A stretch of DNA of 44,222 nt from Actinomycetota bacterium (GTDB lineage: Bacteria; Actinomycetota; Thermoleophilia; RBG-16-64-13), in assembly GCA_023483915.1 (NCBI GenBank), contig JAMDEO010000155.1, forward strand, positions 1 through 44,222. Reading direction: 5' to 3'. This document shows positions 42,900-44,222 of the stretch, piece by piece. The translations under genes and the position numbers were made by a program. The notes under the pieces were generated by a model. It was not told the DNA's origin. It did no database searches and saw nothing but the letters and a program-made list of their open reading frames with translations. The first letter of the stretch is position 1. Each line of letters begins with the position of its first letter.

Positions 42900-42936
42900 C
42901 TCGGCCGGCCCGCAGAGTAGACCACGCTTGGCCGAG
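42900..42936 (-). promoter_or_regulatory. Hairpin overlapping livH ribosome-binding site
   Basis: On the minus strand CTCGGCC (42936-42930) pairs with GGCCGAG (42906-42900) over a 23-nt loop. The 3' arm supplies part of the CGAGGG ribosome-binding site of livH, so pairing could lower its translation. No ligand or protein for it is apparent. Confidence 0.3.
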
Positions 42937-42954
42937 TCGGCGACCCCCAGGTTG

Positions 42955-43365
42955 CTACAGCAACTCATTGGCATGAAGGACATGGAAGCCACGTTCGATC
43001 AGGAGCGCTTCCAGGCGCTCGTATTCCTCCGCCCGCAGCAACAGGGTGTTCCGCCCTCCGAGATAGATGTAATCGATATCGATGCCCGAGTCCGCGACGA
43101 TCCGCATGGCCGCAGCCAACTCCCCAGGTCTGTCCGGGACCACAGCGCTCACGACCGGGTGCTCAACCACCGCAAAGTCGTTAGCGGCAAGAATCTGTTT
43201 GGCCACGTCCACCCGGTCTACGACCAGGCGCAAGATGCCATAGTCGGTCGTGTCCGCGATGGTGAACGACTGGATGTTCACCTCTGCATCCGCCAAGGTA
43301 TCAAGGGCAGCCGACAGATGACCGGTCCTGTTCTCGACGAAAACCGACAACTGTCGCACGCTCAC
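42955..43365 (-). CDS. Tandem ACT-domain amino-acid-binding protein
   Basis: A 136-aa protein made of two ACT domains (about residues 3-68 and 70-136), beginning LSVFVENRTGHLSAALDTL and repeating as VVPDRPGELAAAMRIVADSG. ACT domains bind amino acids allosterically; stand-alone pairs like this occur beside PaaK and aryl-pyruvate oxidoreductase genes in anaerobes. GTG 43365 sits 4 nt from GGAGGG, and GTG 43359 about 10 nt. It precedes livH by 63 nt and is probably the first gene of the cluster, perhaps as sensor of the transported compound. Confidence 0.85.
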   Translation of the reverse strand: MSVRQLSVFVENRTGHLSAALDTLADAEVNIQSFTIADTTDYGILRLVVDRVDVAKQILAANDFAVVEHPVVSAVVPDRPGELAAAMRIVADSGIDIDYIYLGGRNTLLLRAEEYERLEALLIERGFHVLHANELL

Positions 43366-43441
43366 GGTCCCTCCGATGATGTGACGTTTCCCGGCCGGAG
43401 AACGGCAGAACCGGCCTATTCTATCAAGCTGGCCGCGACCC

Positions 43442-44221
43442 TTAGCCGCTGGCGCTGCGGAGGGCCCCTTCGGTATAGGTCAGTGAGGGGTCCCATAGGA
43501 TCCACTCGCTGAAACCCTTTTCCTCCGCAGCCTTGATCTGGGCTTTCACCTCGGCCACGCCATACGTGACGCCGCGCAGTGAGAAGTCCTGAAGGTAGGG
43601 ACGGCCCATAGCCCCAGTCCCGGCGAGACGCGCCTTGGTATCGGCCATCGCTTTGCTGACCGTATCGAATGGGTCTTTATTGGGACTGTCGATTCCGTAA
43701 TACCCATTGTCGTAGTGAGAGGGATAGACCATGGGGCACACGATGTCCACATTCTCGGCCATCTTGTCGATGTTCTGGCCGAGAGTGGCAGAGTCCTTCG
43801 CGCTGGCCGGATTCACCGTGATGCCGAAAACATCGGCGGAAATCCAGACCCCAAGTTTCTCCAGCCGAGGGCGCGCAAACGCCAAGAAGGCTGCAATGGC
43901 ATCTTCTTTGCTGGAATTCTGCCCCGGATAGACCGCGTCGGAGATCTTCCCGTCGCTCGGGAAGCGGACGTAGTCGAACTGGATCTCACGAAACCCATGT
44001 CTAGCGGCATCCTCGGCCACCTCGACCAGGTACTCCCAGACCTCATGGCTGTACGGGTTCGTGAAGCTGAAGCCCTTGAAATCGGTCCAATTCGTTCCGT
44101 TCTTCCACTTCACGGCCAGGTCTGGACGCTTGTCGGCCAACTTGTCGTCCTTGAAGCACACGACGCGTGCGATGGGGATTATGTTGTGCGCGCGGAGTTT
44201 CGCGATGAGAGCGTCGATGTC
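43442..44221 (-). CDS. DUF4015 glycoside-hydrolase-like protein (5' end off window)
   Basis: The C-terminal 259 residues of a DUF4015-family putative glycoside hydrolase; the frame is open to the right edge (DIDALIAKLRAHNIIPIARV), so the start and any signal peptide lie outside. TIM-barrel motifs seen: GFSFTNPYSHEVWEYLVE, FREIQFDYVRFPSDG with the acidic residue expected for catalysis, WISADVFGITVN, IVCPMVYPSHY and SEWILWDPSLTY. Family members are usually secreted or lipid-anchored wall-associated proteins. It ends 76 nt before the ACT gene; no functional link is evident. Confidence 0.88.
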   Translation of the reverse strand, partial: DIDALIAKLRAHNIIPIARVVCFKDDKLADKRPDLAVKWKNGTNWTDFKGFSFTNPYSHEVWEYLVEVAEDAARHGFREIQFDYVRFPSDGKISDAVYPGQNSSKEDAIAAFLAFARPRLEKLGVWISADVFGITVNPASAKDSATLGQNIDKMAENVDIVCPMVYPSHYDNGYYGIDSPNKDPFDTVSKAMADTKARLAGTGAMGRPYLQDFSLRGVTYGVAEVKAQIKAAEEKGFSEWILWDPSLTYTEGALRSASG

Positions 44222-44222
44222 C

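Overview
The window is a dense, high-GC bacterial housekeeping region. Every confident gene lies on the minus strand except rpmB (L28). Genes are packed with 1-8 nt overlaps, and GTG and TTG starts are common. A SepIVA/DivIVA-like coiled-coil gene between coaD and the DUF177-rpmF pair, Asp23 and FakA genes, and a LIV-type ABC transporter with a PaaK ligase suggest an actinobacterium, perhaps a deep-branching anaerobic lineage. This placement is inference from gene content, not a phylogeny.

Layout, from the left edge: (1) 1-14750, one long collinear run transcribed leftward: yebC, ruvC, ruvA, ruvB, queH, queA, tgt, yajC, (duplicated segment), secD, secF, a phasin-like gene, an AarF/UbiB kinase-like gene and recJ (runs off the edge). 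It couples Holliday-junction processing, queuosine modification and the Sec accessory complex; a candidate promoter lies at 14950-14978. (2) 15043-15945, a lone RpiR-type regulator. (3) 16124-26174, a second leftward run: asp23, fakA, degV, recG, rsmD, coaD, sepIVA-like, DUF177, rpmF, an unrecognised 81-aa gene and an EF-G-like gene, ending in a strong intrinsic terminator at 16034-16067. rpmB diverges from asp23. (4) 26608-30394, the riboflavin operon ribD-ribE-ribBA-ribH behind an FMN riboswitch with its own terminator and promoter. (5) 30539-36355, metK-priA-def-fmt-rpe. (6) 36458-43365, an ACT-domain protein, livH-livM-livG-livJ-livF, a phenylacetate-CoA ligase and an FlK-like thioesterase, which reads as uptake and CoA activation of an aromatic or branched acid. 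(7) The right edge carries most of a DUF4015 glycoside-hydrolase-like protein.

The most unusual structure is an exact head-to-tail duplication of 1275 bp (about 6237-7511 and 7512-8786) across the yajC-secD boundary. It leaves one intact yajC and one intact secD, and between them a secD copy cut after about 263 codons and a yajC copy lacking its first 49 codons. The copies look identical even in non-coding sequence, so this is either a very recent rearrangement or an assembly error. I see no CRISPR array, transposase, integrase, tRNA or rRNA, and no recognisable defence or mobile system.
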